From Isoetes taiwanensis (taxonomy: Eukaryota > Streptophyta > Lycopodiopsida > Isoetales > Isoetaceae), in contig JAJEKV010000001.1 in NCBI GenBank assembly GCA_021234155.1, forward strand, positions 24,787,189-24,851,188: a DNA stretch of 64,000 nucleotides, read 5' to 3'. Positions 53,458 to 64,000 of the stretch are shown here, piece after piece. The notes under the pieces are model-generated. The model searched no databases. It was not told where the DNA came from and saw only the letters and a list, made by a program, of their open reading frames with translations. The position numbers and the translations under genes were made by a program. Each line of letters starts with the position of its first letter. The first letter of the stretch is position 1.

Positions 53458-54610
53458 CTATCGACAATCGGATTTGCCCTTTAAGACTAGGATTCGTAGA
53501 TAAAGGCATCCCAAGTAACTTGGTAGCTTGCATGGTATTAAGAATCTTGACATCACATATAATATGCTGGTCACAATCACCAATAATAACACTTTTGAGA
53601 GATTTAAATAAATACCCCGGCAGCAGAATTGATCAATGATGTTAAGAAATCTAGCAATATTCTCTTTGGGTAAATTCAAGAAATGCAAAGGTGTCATCTC
53701 GTGATATTGAGATATTATGAGGTCGCCATTATTGTTTGGAAGATTGAGTCCTCTAATATTTCCCTGAGTCTTGATGAAAGTCAACTCGTCCTTGTAAGCA
53801 TTTCACCACCACTAAAAATAAATAGGGAGCTAAGGGACAACCCCTCGCCTAACCCCTCGAGTCAATTGGAAGAAATTTGTTGGAGAGCCATTAATTAAGA
53901 CAAGAGAGTTAGCCATTGAATTAAGACCATGAATTAGAGAAATGATTTTAGAATCAAAACCAATCTTTTAAGGCAAGCATAAGGAATTCCCACCAATGTA
54001 ATCAAATGCTCTTTTAAAATCCAAATTTAACATAGCACAATTTTGGCCGTAGACCTTATTCCAATGTAAACCTTCTATGGCCACAATGTAATTGTCAAGA
54101 ATAAACCTCAAGTAGGGCAAGAAAGCGTGTTGTTTGATATTGATAACTTTCAAGGAAAGGCTTAACACGATTTGCTATAATCTTGGCATAAAGCTTGTAG
54201 GTGCTATTAGTTAATGAGCTATTGGCCTCCATTCAAAAAGCGTATGGGTTATCAACTTTTAGGGATGAGAGTGATAAATCCAAATGGTAAAATAGAAGAG
54301 TGCAAAATGATCAACATTCCAAAAAGCCATAAATCATTGAAATAATATCTTCTTTTCCAATGTCCCAAAATTGCATGTAAAATTGGGAAGACCATCCGAC
54401 CTAGGGACTTACCTTTTGCTAAAGCTCATAAGAACCTTATAGATCTCCCAGCCTCAGAGGAATTGCAAAGAATAGAATCGCCCTCGGCCCATCGAACTAA
54501 TGGAATTTGGAATGATATGATCTAGCAGGGAAATAAACTTATTTTTCTTGATGTAATTATCAAGGTTGGTGTCATCAAGCTTTCTCAAAAGAGAAGCATA
54601 CTTTTCATGG
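53458..54610 (-). mobile_element. LINE-5 remnant: reverse transcriptase
   Basis: Minus strand from high to low: K-S-L-G-x-D-G-L-P (about 54,395), Y-K-L-Y-A-K-I-I-A-N (about 54,200), Q-H-A-F-L-P, then L-N-L-D-F-K-R-A-F-D-Y-I-G (54,060-53,985), and in the frame 53,784-53,458 R-G-L-N-L-P, I-I-S-Q-Y-H (the Y-A-D-D block has decayed), Y-L-G-C. This is the standard LINE RT block order. The wording differs from LINE-1 and LINE-3, so it is another lineage. Confidence 0.75.
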
Positions 54611-54619
54611 AAAAACTTT

Positions 54620-55900
54620 TAATCTCACAGAAGTCTTAATGCTAATACCATTATCGATAGACCATGGTAGTACATGATATCCGCGGTACTCCATAATAGT
54701 TACTTCCTTTGCACCACCTCACCATGAGGTATTTTAAGATGCCATCCATTTGTACCATAGGAAGAAGTAACACAAAGTGCAATGGATCATATGTCGAGTG
54801 ATATGCATCTATAAGCTTCAAGCCACCGGCCCTGGGGAGAGTGTATAATAATATCCCTCCTCAACCATCCCGGGGCTTATTATCAATAGGCTTTAAGGTA
54901 GCCACTTCATTTACAATTGAGCATTATATTGCCTCCTCACGTAATTTTGCATGTTGCCGTAAAAGTATACACAAATGGATATCCATAGTTGGATGAATAC
55001 GCATAACTGCGTCCGCATTCAAAAATATGCTAACAAATGGATTGTGCTTTGTCATAAGGGCCTCGCATTGTAATAACTATTTTATTGCCTCAATCCATCA
55101 AGAATGGACATACTACGCTCGACTTGCATGTCATCACCATCCATGCCTGATGCACTTATGGTGGCAATAGCATTCTCATCTTATGGCACATGCGCCATTG
55201 ACTCTAAAAAAGTATAGTCCCCACCAATAGCATTTGCCAACGCCATCAATTTTCACCAATCGAGGCAAATGAGAATATATTATTATACTTTCAATGTTCA
55301 TGCGAAGTGATCACCTAAACTATCTCGTTTTGTATATAGTCAAACAATGTTCTTGTGGTTCGAATCAATGTCACCGAATGTTTCCATTTGCACATCCCCA
55401 ACATTTCTTCTTAATCGAGAGCTTTGCTATCCATTGCATAGCCCCACAATACAAACATGTATAATCCATATTACCAAGGTCATGAGGAGGAGGTAAATTC
55501 CATGTCTATGCTATCTTATTGAAACCGCTTTCACTTAGACATTCTTTGAGGACCAATACCAAAGTGTCGTGAATCCAACCTCCGAGCTGCATGCTTTGCC
55601 TTCCTTCTTCTTCGGTCCGGGCCTCTCCTTTGACTATTGCTCTACTTCAGTGTCTTATAGATGGGTTATTCTCATTGCTGCGTGCAATTCCGCAAGATCA
55701 TTTCCTAATCTTGTATGATCATTACATTGTAACCCTCAAGGCTCTACACTTTGGCCATTCAGATGGCCGCTTTTGCATCTCCTTGTGAGTATTACTTTCA
55801 TTTCCGTGTGTCTTATAAGAGGGATTACCGCTATGGTAGGTGGTGTTACTCGATAGGAGGTTCTAGTTACCCTCGCTTGACATGGTGTGCTAAAGCAGCC
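54620..55900 (-). mobile_element. Helitron remnant: N-terminal Helitron-like domain
   Basis: Minus strand, across frames: C-L-Y-C-G-A-M-Q-W-I-A-K, then K-K-K-C-W-G-C at about 55,470-55,400; F-R-M-N-I-E-S with Y-N-N-I-F-S-F-A-S-I-G one frame over (about 55,310-55,240); S-I-L-D-G-L-R-Q near 55,110; R-D-I-I-I-H and Y-D-P-L-H-F-V-L-L near 54,850-54,760; V-T-I-M-E-Y near 54,700. This order matches the Helitron-like N-terminal domain (zinc-binding C-x2-C-x-A, F-R-x-x-I-R-x-Y-N, Y-D-x-L-x-[FY]-x-L-L) that precedes the Rep domain. Rep and helicase are absent. Helitrons move by rolling-circle replication. Confidence 0.65.
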
Positions 55901-56239
55901 AACATTCACGTCCGTAGTTTCTGGCAAACATTGCATCATCACCCGCTTGTTGTTGTATTGTGGAAAATAATTGCACCCTAACATCATTATATTATAGGAG
56001 GAAATTTTACAAAATGAGGGCAGAGCCCATCTATTTTCTCCGGGCTATGGGCGAGCCCTCTATTTACAAAATGGGCAAAGTGTCTCTATTTACAAAAATC
56101 CTGTTAAAATCCCCTACTCGTGGTTAGGAGCGTAGGTGATGCGAGGGATGTGGTAGTAGTTCGGCCCGGATCCTGATCCCAGTAGAGCAAAGACCACCCC
56201 ATGGCGCTTTGGTCGAGGGTTCGGATGCTCAAATCCCCA
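55901..56239. other. Unassigned stretch
   Basis: No gene supported. Two near-repeats (TCTATTT-ACAAAATGGGC-like) lie at 56,030-56,095. Confidence 0.3.
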
Positions 56240-56405
56240 TCGCACTAGCCTCGCCCATCTAATGCCGCGGGTTACGCATTTCGCAGGGTCCGTGATCATT
56301 CATTTTGCAAGTCATCCACCGCGTCATTTCCGGCATAGTGCGCTTTCGCTCACAGCCGCCATGCTTCCCATCGCTAACCGGTGGTCTCAGTTCACCTCGC
56401 CGCCT

Positions 56406-56411
56406 TATATA
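56406..56411 (+). promoter_or_regulatory. TATA box in DIRS-like 5' region, copy 4
   Basis: CGCCTTATATAGCT, conserved in a divergent relative of copies 2 and 3, at an equivalent distance from the GTCCGTGATC motif. Confidence 0.5.
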
Positions 56412-56697
56412 GCTAAACCGACCGCACCCGCCGACATGGACTAATCAGCTAATCGCCAACGGGTTGCCATGCAAGGCTCTTTCTAAATCCGTAACCTTTT
56501 CTCCCGCCGCATATCTAGCCATGGTAATTCTTCGACACTTCCTTTTTATGACATCCCCTTCGAAGTTGCCTCGTGATAAATGATATTCCTTCCTTTCAAT
56601 CCCGCTGAAATTAATGTTTGTTCTTCGCAAATTGCCACCTCAGATCGTTTCCTTCACGCCTCATCTCCACCGCTCATAGCTTCTCCTTTTAATCGCT

Positions 56698-58019
56698 TTG
56701 GGACTTAGCCAAATTTTTGCCTCTCAATCGCTTTCTTCGATCTATCGCCACTGCACCATCAATCTGTCGCTTTCTCCTCCTCACGCTTCGGGCCATACAA
56801 ACTTGTGCACCTTTAAAACCTTTTTCGCCTTCTTTGTTTTCGCTTTCCGCCCGCGACCCGCTTCACGCCCGCTTCTTCCAGCCTCTTTCGCTCTTTTTCA
56901 TGGCCACTACACCCAAATTCCTCAACTTCAAGCTTCGCCCAAGGATCCGCTCTTTGAATCTGCGGACTTTCAACACCAACTTCGCGGATGCCCCAGCAAG
57001 TCCAAGTCGAAGCCGCGCGTAAATGCCATGGGCTTTATCCATTCTCCACAGAACCGCCGCACTAAATCCGGAGCAACCGGCGCAGCTTTGTCGCCACATG
57101 ATCAATGTACCGGAAGGATACGCCCACCACGGTCGATGGCAATTCACCATTTTGTCACCTGCCTCTCGCTTCCAGGTATTCCAAATTCTCTAAATCGCAT
57201 CTTCTTTATCTTGGGCAAGCCTTACAGACCGATGTCACTCAAGATGGCCAGCTCTTATCAAACCAACATGCACGCACCAACATTGCAAAGACCCACGATG
57301 CTTTGTAAAGTTTCTCAGGCGCAAATTCTATGGGTATTCCATCAAGAATACCCATATCAATAAACAGCTTTTATAACATTGTTGTTATGGCTGCCTATTC
57401 CACTTCCATCCTATTTATTGGGTCTCAAATTTTGTTCCTCCGCCTTCTCCATGAAATTGATCACAAGGCGGGCAAGACCTTCTTCAGCTCGACACTTCGT
57501 GGGTGCTCACCTCCGTTACCATCATCCACATTATCTTCCCCTGCCACCCCGGGCCAGGGTCCCTTCCACTTCGCATCCACTCATCAATCCTTTCATTCCT
57601 TCACAAACAGCCAGGCCGAACTTCACGCCTCTTCTTTCTCCCCGGGTCATGATCAACATCAAGAAAACCTATTAATGTCTCCCCTCTTCCTCCACGTAAT
57701 CCATGCCCTCCACTTCATCCCGCTTCTCGTGACGCCCCCGACTCCATCACCAATGGCCCTATTCCACCTTCTCAAGCCCTCGTGATCAATACCAAAGAAG
57801 ATGTCCAAGCCGTTGTTCTCAAGCTTCATGACTCCTCAAGAAGAAGTCTTCATGAATGGTGTTCAAGTTTACATGGAGGCCACGGAAGCCGCTCACGTGG
57901 ATCTTCGTTGCAAACACGCCGCTCAAACCCCGAAGAAAAACTTTACCGTATAATTTATGGGCTCCTTTTACGTGCCCATGACGATCTCAAGAATGCACAA
58001 GATCGCATACAATACGTAA
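56698..58019 (+). pseudogene. DIRS-like copy 4 gag region
   Basis: Several overlapping plus frames (56,698-57,363; 57,330-57,785; 57,782-58,075) together encode a Ser/Pro/Lys-rich protein with the KFYGYS.KNTHIN motif shared with copy 1. Parts of the protein were evidently encoded in alternating frames, so indels are present. The last 18 codons of the third frame belong to the duplication, not to gag. Confidence 0.5.
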
Positions 58020-58715
58020 CTGGTGGCACTTGTATCCCAAAACATCAAGTATTTAATATATATCACCGGACTTGAAAAAAGACATAAAATTGTCACGATC
58101 ATTTTTTTAATAATAATATTTTAAGCCATTAGCCTTAAAGACAATTATACCTCAAGACAATCTTATGTTCATAAGAGTCTAGAAAAGCCTCTGGTCATAT
58201 GCATGTATGGTCAAAGCTTATTGTTCAATCATTTTAAAAGCGGAGGAATAAAAGCGGGATAAATAAAACTCACTACTACTTTTAAGAAAAATGCTAGTCC
58301 CAAAGCATTATTACATTCCTTGTACACAAGCTTTGCTTACACAAAAAAGCTTTCTCGTATATTGTTGTGTAATGCGATGTAAAAGGGACTTTTCATTTCA
58401 AAGGTTTTAACATTGCCCTCAAAGCTGCCACTATATAGCGAGAATAATAGACATACTTTGAAAGATGAAAGATAAGCACAAATCACGAGGCTAAAGAACA
58501 ACTCTAATTTTAGTAGATCATATATGCACTGCTGGTCTGCGACCCATTATGGTAAATGTCGAGCTTGAAAAAGAGAATGATATTATTTGATGTGTATCTT
58601 TTGATGTAGATAGCATAGAAAAACCTCTTCATTTGTAAAATTAAGGTCCATCATCAAATCTAAAGCGTAAATAAACTTGGTATGTAGAACTTGGTGAAAA
58701 CTTATTGCATGTCTT

Positions 58716-59642
58716 CATTTTATTCTATTGAAATAGTTAGACCTGAATTACCAACTTGGCATAAGTTGCTTGTCATATTAATGATATTGAGGATTAGGTC
58801 TTGCAACCATGTTGCTCAATAACGATCGACAATAAAGTTTTATGACACTAAAAGATTCCCTAGGAATTATAAAAATTATAACGATCAAGCGTAATTAGGG
58901 CTAAAGGTAACAATGTCCATCTTGGGCCTTGTAGGCAATCAATTCCATAGGCTACCATTTTCAAAATACCTTGAAGATTACTTCATTTGAATATTGTTTT
59001 CATTCAATCTAGAACATACATCTAGACCCACGGTCATGCTTGCTTAAACTAATCAATTGCATGAGGTCAATGGATCCATCAAGGTTTCCATGCATAGCGA
59101 AGACATCAAAGTTGAAGTCAAAGTTGACATTAAATTAAATTACTAGATCTCAAAGTGGAATGTTGGGGGAGTTAGCAGCCTTGGATGCCACTCCTTGGAT
59201 GCTAGGGTATCTTTTTGGAAGGTGTTTAAAGTGGTTCCTTCTCACTAAGGCTTCTAGCCGACCAGGTCTAATCTGAGCGATTCTTTGCTTGAACTCTGCT
59301 CTTGAGCACAGGCTTTGTGATCCATCAGAGGGGATCCTCCACCGGGTTTAAAGTCCTCTTTTAAGTGACCATGTACATATAGCTTATATCAGGGCCTATT
59401 GTGGAGCCGCTATAATAAGGTCATAGACCTTCATTGTTAAAACTTTAGTCTAGGAGCAGAGTCCTCTCCTATAGTATCCATTGGAGAAGAAGTTGAGAGA
59501 GGCTCTAAGTACCGGGGCTCGAGTGCGGACTACTATCCATGGATTAGAAGTGGTAGTAGTTCTGGACTTCGGCTTGTATCAATAAACACTCTTATCCTCT
59601 GAATACAATACAAACACTCTTGCCTTCAAAAAAAAAAAAAAA
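58716..59642 (+). repeat. Poly(A)-tailed repeat, copy iii
   Basis: Right-hand duplicate of copy ii; ends GCCTTC plus 15 A. More indels than copies i and ii, at CAG/CTG sites. Confidence 0.75.
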
Positions 59643-60367
59643 TGTTGGGGGTAATGGAATCTAAAAGAATCTTGATAGAATCTTTGGGCATCTATGACAA
59701 TATTGATAGAAAGCATCAAGAAATCTTAAGGGAATCTTGCAAAATCTAGTAGATATGTAATTGAAATTGTCATTTTCTTTTTTTCTTTTTTATGTTTTTC
59801 ATTTATTTTTAATAAACAATTTAGCATGGCAAGCGATATGTAGTTGTAATTGTCATTGTTTTATGTTTTAAATTTATTCTTAATAGGCAGTTTCGCATGG
59901 CAAACTAAATTTTCTATGGCGCATGTTCCTCTAGCTATTTTTCTATGGTGCATGCTCTTCTATACTAAGTTGAGTTAGCAACATTGGCCCAAAATTACAA
60001 ACTCCTATATCACATATTCTATCCCCTAACATCTGTTGCAAAAGTAAATTGTCAAATTATTTCTTGGCAAGTTTTTATTTTGAAGGTTGGAGCATACTAT
60101 GCACGGAAATTTGCATTCGTACTAGCACAAACATCAATAATATTGTCTATGCATGTTGTGAACTTGTCTTAAAATCCTTGAATTTCCAAAGGAACTTTAG
60201 TATATTGTCATTATTCTTTACTATTGAAGTCCCAAATTCTCACCTTTCCCATACGAACAAACATTGGCACTCCTAGGTGCTAATGGCAAAATGTACTACA
60301 CAATTTAATTGTTCACAATTTAGTTGTTCGAACCCATGAGTTATTACATATAATACACATAACAACA

Positions 60368-60956
60368 AACACATAACAACCAACACATAACTACCATTGA
60401 CATTAATTAACACAACCATTGGGTCCAACACATTTAAATTAAAATCCCCCTTAAACCCCCTTTGGTTTGGGTGCCTATTCACACGGGGGCAACCAACACA
60501 TAACTACCATTGACATTAATTAATACAACCATTGGGTCCAACACATTTAAATTAAAATCCCCCTTAAACCCCCTTTGGTTTGGGTGCCTATTCACCGGGG
60601 GTGACTCAGAGACAGCAGAGAGCTGTTGGATAGGTATATTCACCCCTTATTCCTTAATCTACACCGTCATTAAAGTTCCTCATTTGTGGGGTATGCAAGT
60701 ACAAAATTTGCTATCTTGTATAACAAGATTAGCAAAATACTATAAGATTTCAAGCGAGAATACTATATGGTGTTGATTTAAATGCGTGCAAAATACAAAT
60801 TATGAGGGGCTCTCTTTATTTGCGTGCGTCACCCCGGTGTGAATATGCACCCAAACCAAAAGGGGTTTAAAGGGATTTTAATTTAAATGTGTTGGACCCA
60901 ATGGTTGTGTTAATTAATGTCAATGTCAATAATGTTATTTGAATTGTTATGTGTTG
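60368..60956. mobile_element. Foldback element, second copy
   Basis: Duplicate of 31,481-32,060 with the same doubled left arm. The right arm is interrupted near 60,930 (AATGTCAATAATG in place of AATGGTAGTTATG). Confidence 0.75.
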
Positions 60957-61674
60957 GGGGATTTAATTTTTTTTATATGTTGGATGTTAATGGTTTGTGT
61001 TACAAAATTTTTTGCCCCTTGAGGGGCCTTAGGAACGTCACCCCTCCCCGGTGTGACAAAATTTTAGAATTCAAACCCGAGAAAAAAACTAGAATTCATT
61101 TGAGGGCTTTCATCACACAGTAGCTTTTGAATTTGATCACAATAAAACAAATAGAACATAAGTAAAAGTTACCATAACGATAGAGCAAAATGATCCCATT
61201 ATTCTGAAAGTCATAAAGTTTGCAACACCCATACACAAACATTTTCAAAGCGGAATTTAATAGCGACCTTTGGCCTCCATGGATTCTTGTGGTGAGAAAC
61301 CAAAGTGGGAAACTTTTCTGCTTGTTAGCACAAGGATCTAGAAGCCTTGGAATTTGTAATAAGCGCCTCAAAATCTAAAATGCATGGTAATTTTTGCAAG
61401 CTTCATTGAATGAGCCATAAAATAATATCCAATAGCGCAATCCTGTATTAATCAACTGGTAGGATGTGAAAGCCTACCAAACCCGGCCGAAAAATTGCTG
61501 TTTTAGCATACATAAGTTAACCAAACATATCCATATCCATATCATACACTATCAAAAGATCTGGGAGAGAGCTTTCCAACATAATAAAAATCATCTCAAA
61601 AGCAGAGCTCACGGATCAAAGTTATGATAAAATGTGTTGCCCGTAGGAAAAACTGCACTACATGCGCCCTTCAA

Positions 61675-61871
61675 GCCCTTCATGTGCCCATTATGCACCA
61701 CACACACACACAAAAAAGGGGCTTTTATTGTGAGCCATTGGTTGTTGACCATTGAAAAAAATGCTAAAATCAATGGCCCTTCATGTGCCAATTATGCACC
61801 ACCGCACAAAAAGGGCTTTTGTTGTGAGCCATTGGTTGTTGACCATTGAAAAAAAAGGCTAAAATCAATGG
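61675..61871. repeat. Tandem duplication, ~100-bp unit, second locus
   Basis: Duplicate of 32,776-32,976. Confidence 0.75.
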
Positions 61872-62958
61872 CTCGAGAAATGGTGCACTCTAGATATGCG
61901 CATTAGTATATCCATTTGAATACATCACGAAATCATAGGAAAACCTTAGTGAAAAGCGTACAAAAACACACAGAAAACCCCCTGTTATTATGCTACATAT
62001 TACACTCAAGGCATAGTTTTGAAAGCTGAAAGCAAAGCAACCTGTTATTTCCTTAGCAATTTGACACCACCACTCTTCATGTGAAATGCCTTTCAAGGAC
62101 CCCTGCCCATGGGTCCCTAATATAGAACATTTGTATCAAAAGTAGACGAAACATGTTCAAATGCTTCTAAATTCACTAGACGATAGATCAGAATGCTTAT
62201 CTAAATTTATAAAGCGTCCTATAAATATGGCATCATAATTCACTACCAAATACATCTTCACATTGTAGTAGTGGCATCTCTGCACTTTTAAATCAAGTAG
62301 GAATGCATAATGATGTAAAAGCTTAAAGGCTGGTTCATGAGGCATCACAATGCAAGCTAAATTGAATAAGCATTCTCCTTCTTCAACCTACTTCACTTAC
62401 GTCGAAGCATTTCTTTCCTCCCAAAATGCTAAATTTTTTGCAGCGCCATTTAGATATTTGATAAATGGCATCTGCAAACTAGAACAAATTTAAGTATATA
62501 GCCACATATCCCTCGAAGAAAATTCGAAGAGAATGAGTGAAAATAACCATTGTTAGACTACAAACTAGAGACACAAACAATAATCTTGACATTGATGTTA
62601 CGCTTCTTCCTCATGCTTCCTCCTCATACTAAAAATGTTTAAATCAATGATGAGGTGAAGCTCATATTATTTTATGGTTTATCTAATATTTGACCTTGAG
62701 GGGGCAAGAGAAGTCTAAAACAAATTCAATGTTGCGACAAATAAGAACATGAAAACATATGATAAACCACCACATAAGATTGTCCACGGCCATAGATAAT
62801 AAGGGTAAAATAGAAGTTAGCACCATTAGCGGTTCATGTCAACCATAAAAAAATAACATCAAATTCATTCACACTAATAAGTGAATCTATCTTCTTCTCT
62901 AATTTTAGATAGCTCTCAACAATATAGCCTACAATTTGTTCTCCTTGCTCATTGAAGG

Positions 62959-63540
62959 TCATTCTTGTAGTTTTTGATGTTGAATCGATAATATCGAGAA
63001 TCTAGGAACTTTGAAAGAGCTTATGTGCAACGTTCCATATTGATAGAGTGGTCTCCATATTGATGGCATATCAAGATGTCTATTTCCAACAACAACATTA
63101 AGAGCAACAATAATAAGAGGCACAACCTCCTCAATATCCTTAGAAAGATACAACTTCAATTCTGGAACATTCTCTATGAGATTTTTAAGCTTCGTTGTGC
63201 CAAGAAAAGGGGCGATCTCATTTCGAGTTCACAGAGAGTATCCAGCTCTGGATGAATTTCATTATTACAGCACTCACCCTTGCGCCCGAAATGCTGCACA
63301 ATTCGAATAAAAATTTTTAAAGGCAAGGCCAGCAAATCATCGACCCACAGGCCAGATGCCCCTTTTTCTGTGTCAAATCTGGTCTTAGTGTTTGCCATTT
63401 CCTTGCAAACTATAATGGCTATAGAATCTACACATTTAGGGAAAATAGGAAACTCTACTGACAAAGCAAGAAACTATTCGCGGTTGCAAAACCTCGATGC
63501 CCCTCCGGGGTTTTCAAGGCTACTTAATTCAGGTAAAGAT
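62959..63540 (-). pseudogene. NPH3/BTB-family gene fragment, second copy
   Basis: The frame 63,464-63,174 is identical in protein to 34,568-34,278. The downstream frame 63,159-62,959 is conserved for about 60 residues and then shifts at a CTG site. Upstream, GCAGTTTGC and CTCTGATG of the left copy read GCGGTTGC and CTCGATG here. Confidence 0.45.
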
Positions 63541-64000
63541 TGCTCAATTTTCACAGATTTCCTTTTCCTAAATCCTCACCCATTTCCAGATACCATGCTG
63601 CAAAACAAAGCTTGCTACATTTGTTGGCTCGAATAGGATGGTGAAACCATAGCAGAAATTGGCCATCGTTTAAAAAATACCTGCATTGCTTGCAAATTTT
63701 TGGCAATTTTACTTCTTTCTTTTCTGCCATGATTCTCTAAAATAAACACCTCTGGACATACGAGGGAACTGGGAGACAAAAAAAGTCCAGAAAGATATTT
63801 AGTTTAGTTAAAGACTGTATGGTATATTTTATGCCGAAGGATTAAGAACTTCCTAGTACTGCTTGGATGCTAGTTTTGCAGGACGCCAATTATTTGCACT
63901 CAGTTGGGTTTATAGTCTTTCTATTTGCGAGGAAGGAGTATCCTCAACTTGTACTCCCACCTCTGGCATGAGGTGTGGTTGGCATGAGTTGTGATAACTG

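Larger units (their letters stand above)
56240..58020 (+). mobile_element. DIRS-like element, copy 4 (divergent 5' region and gag)
   Basis: Homologous to copies 1-3 in layout but clearly diverged: a leader with GTCCGTGATC and the TATA motif, then gag-like frames (56,698-57,363 and overlapping). A block at 57,090-57,360 encodes F-V-K-F-L-R-R-K-F-Y-G-Y-S-I-K-N-T-H-I-N-like sequence, matching copy 1 at 1,030-1,090. Gag continues to a Glu/Lys-containing segment (57,782-58,019) and is cut by the start of the large duplication at 58,021. RT and recombinase are missing. Confidence 0.65.
58021..64000 (+). repeat. Large segmental duplication, right copy, running off the window
   Basis: Direct copy of 29,151-35,108, in the same order: 3' repeat with poly(A) tail (58,716-59,642), foldback (60,368-60,956), 100-bp tandem pair (61,675-61,871), NPH3-like fragment (63,174-63,540). 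The left breakpoint falls inside DIRS-like gag on this side and inside the poly(A)-repeat region on the other. Differences concentrate at CAG/CTG and CG; 63,121-63,465 and 63,515-64,000 appear identical to the left copy. Confidence 0.95.

Noticed and set aside
1-64000. tRNA, rRNA or other structured RNA genes
   Set aside because: I saw no tRNA A/B-box pair with a cloverleaf and no rRNA-like stretch. The only tRNA-related signal is the primer-binding site of the gypsy element.

Overview
The window looks like repeat-dense nuclear DNA of a land plant. It holds almost no intact host gene and is a nest of decayed retroelements: Ty3/gypsy, Ty1/copia, several LINEs with plant-type ORF1 (DUF4283-like), DIRS-like tyrosine-recombinase elements and a Helitron remnant. 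The only host-gene candidate is a small NPH3/BTB-like fragment, present twice. Four DIRS-like copies are easier to reconcile with a fern, lycophyte or bryophyte than with a seed plant, but that placement is inference.

Layout. 305-3,200: DIRS-like element (gag remnant fused to RT, then RNase H, then tyrosine recombinase). 4,091-23,937: a LINE that appears split by a 13.3-kb minus-strand Ty3/gypsy element (5,030-18,340) with 1.58-kb LTRs, an initiator-tRNA-Met-type primer site, a polypurine tract, gag, protease, RT, RNase H, integrase and a chromodomain, plus two extra coding regions between the 5' LTR and gag. 23,942-24,282: an 81-bp tandem array. 24,283-25,430: a second LINE, 3'-truncated. 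25,431-29,150: low-complexity DNA and a poly(A)-tailed repeat. 29,151-35,108: first copy of a ~6-kb duplication that recurs at 58,021-64,000 and runs off the window. 38,480-45,100: a LINE remnant, a copia gag, and a minus-strand gypsy fragment with RNase H between protease and RT. 45,124-53,000: two copies of a gypsy-integrase/DIRS junction with a third LINE between them. 53,150-56,000: hAT/BED-like, LINE and Helitron remnants. 56,240-58,020: a divergent DIRS-like 5' region.

The most striking signal is the first coding region of the 13.3-kb gypsy element. Its optimal-context ATG opens with MARTKQTARK, identical to the histone H3 N-terminal tail through K9, and then diverges. The same element encodes a chromodomain, a family of which many members bind H3 methylated at K9, so a histone-tail mimic and a possible tail reader occur in one element. 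Five copies of a hairpin-forming repeat flank this coding region.

A caution runs through the window. Where duplicated sequences can be compared, differences cluster at CAG/CTG and CG motifs while A/T-rich stretches are identical. That pattern resembles base-calling error at methylated cytosines in long reads, so many frameshifts in the repeats may not be real.
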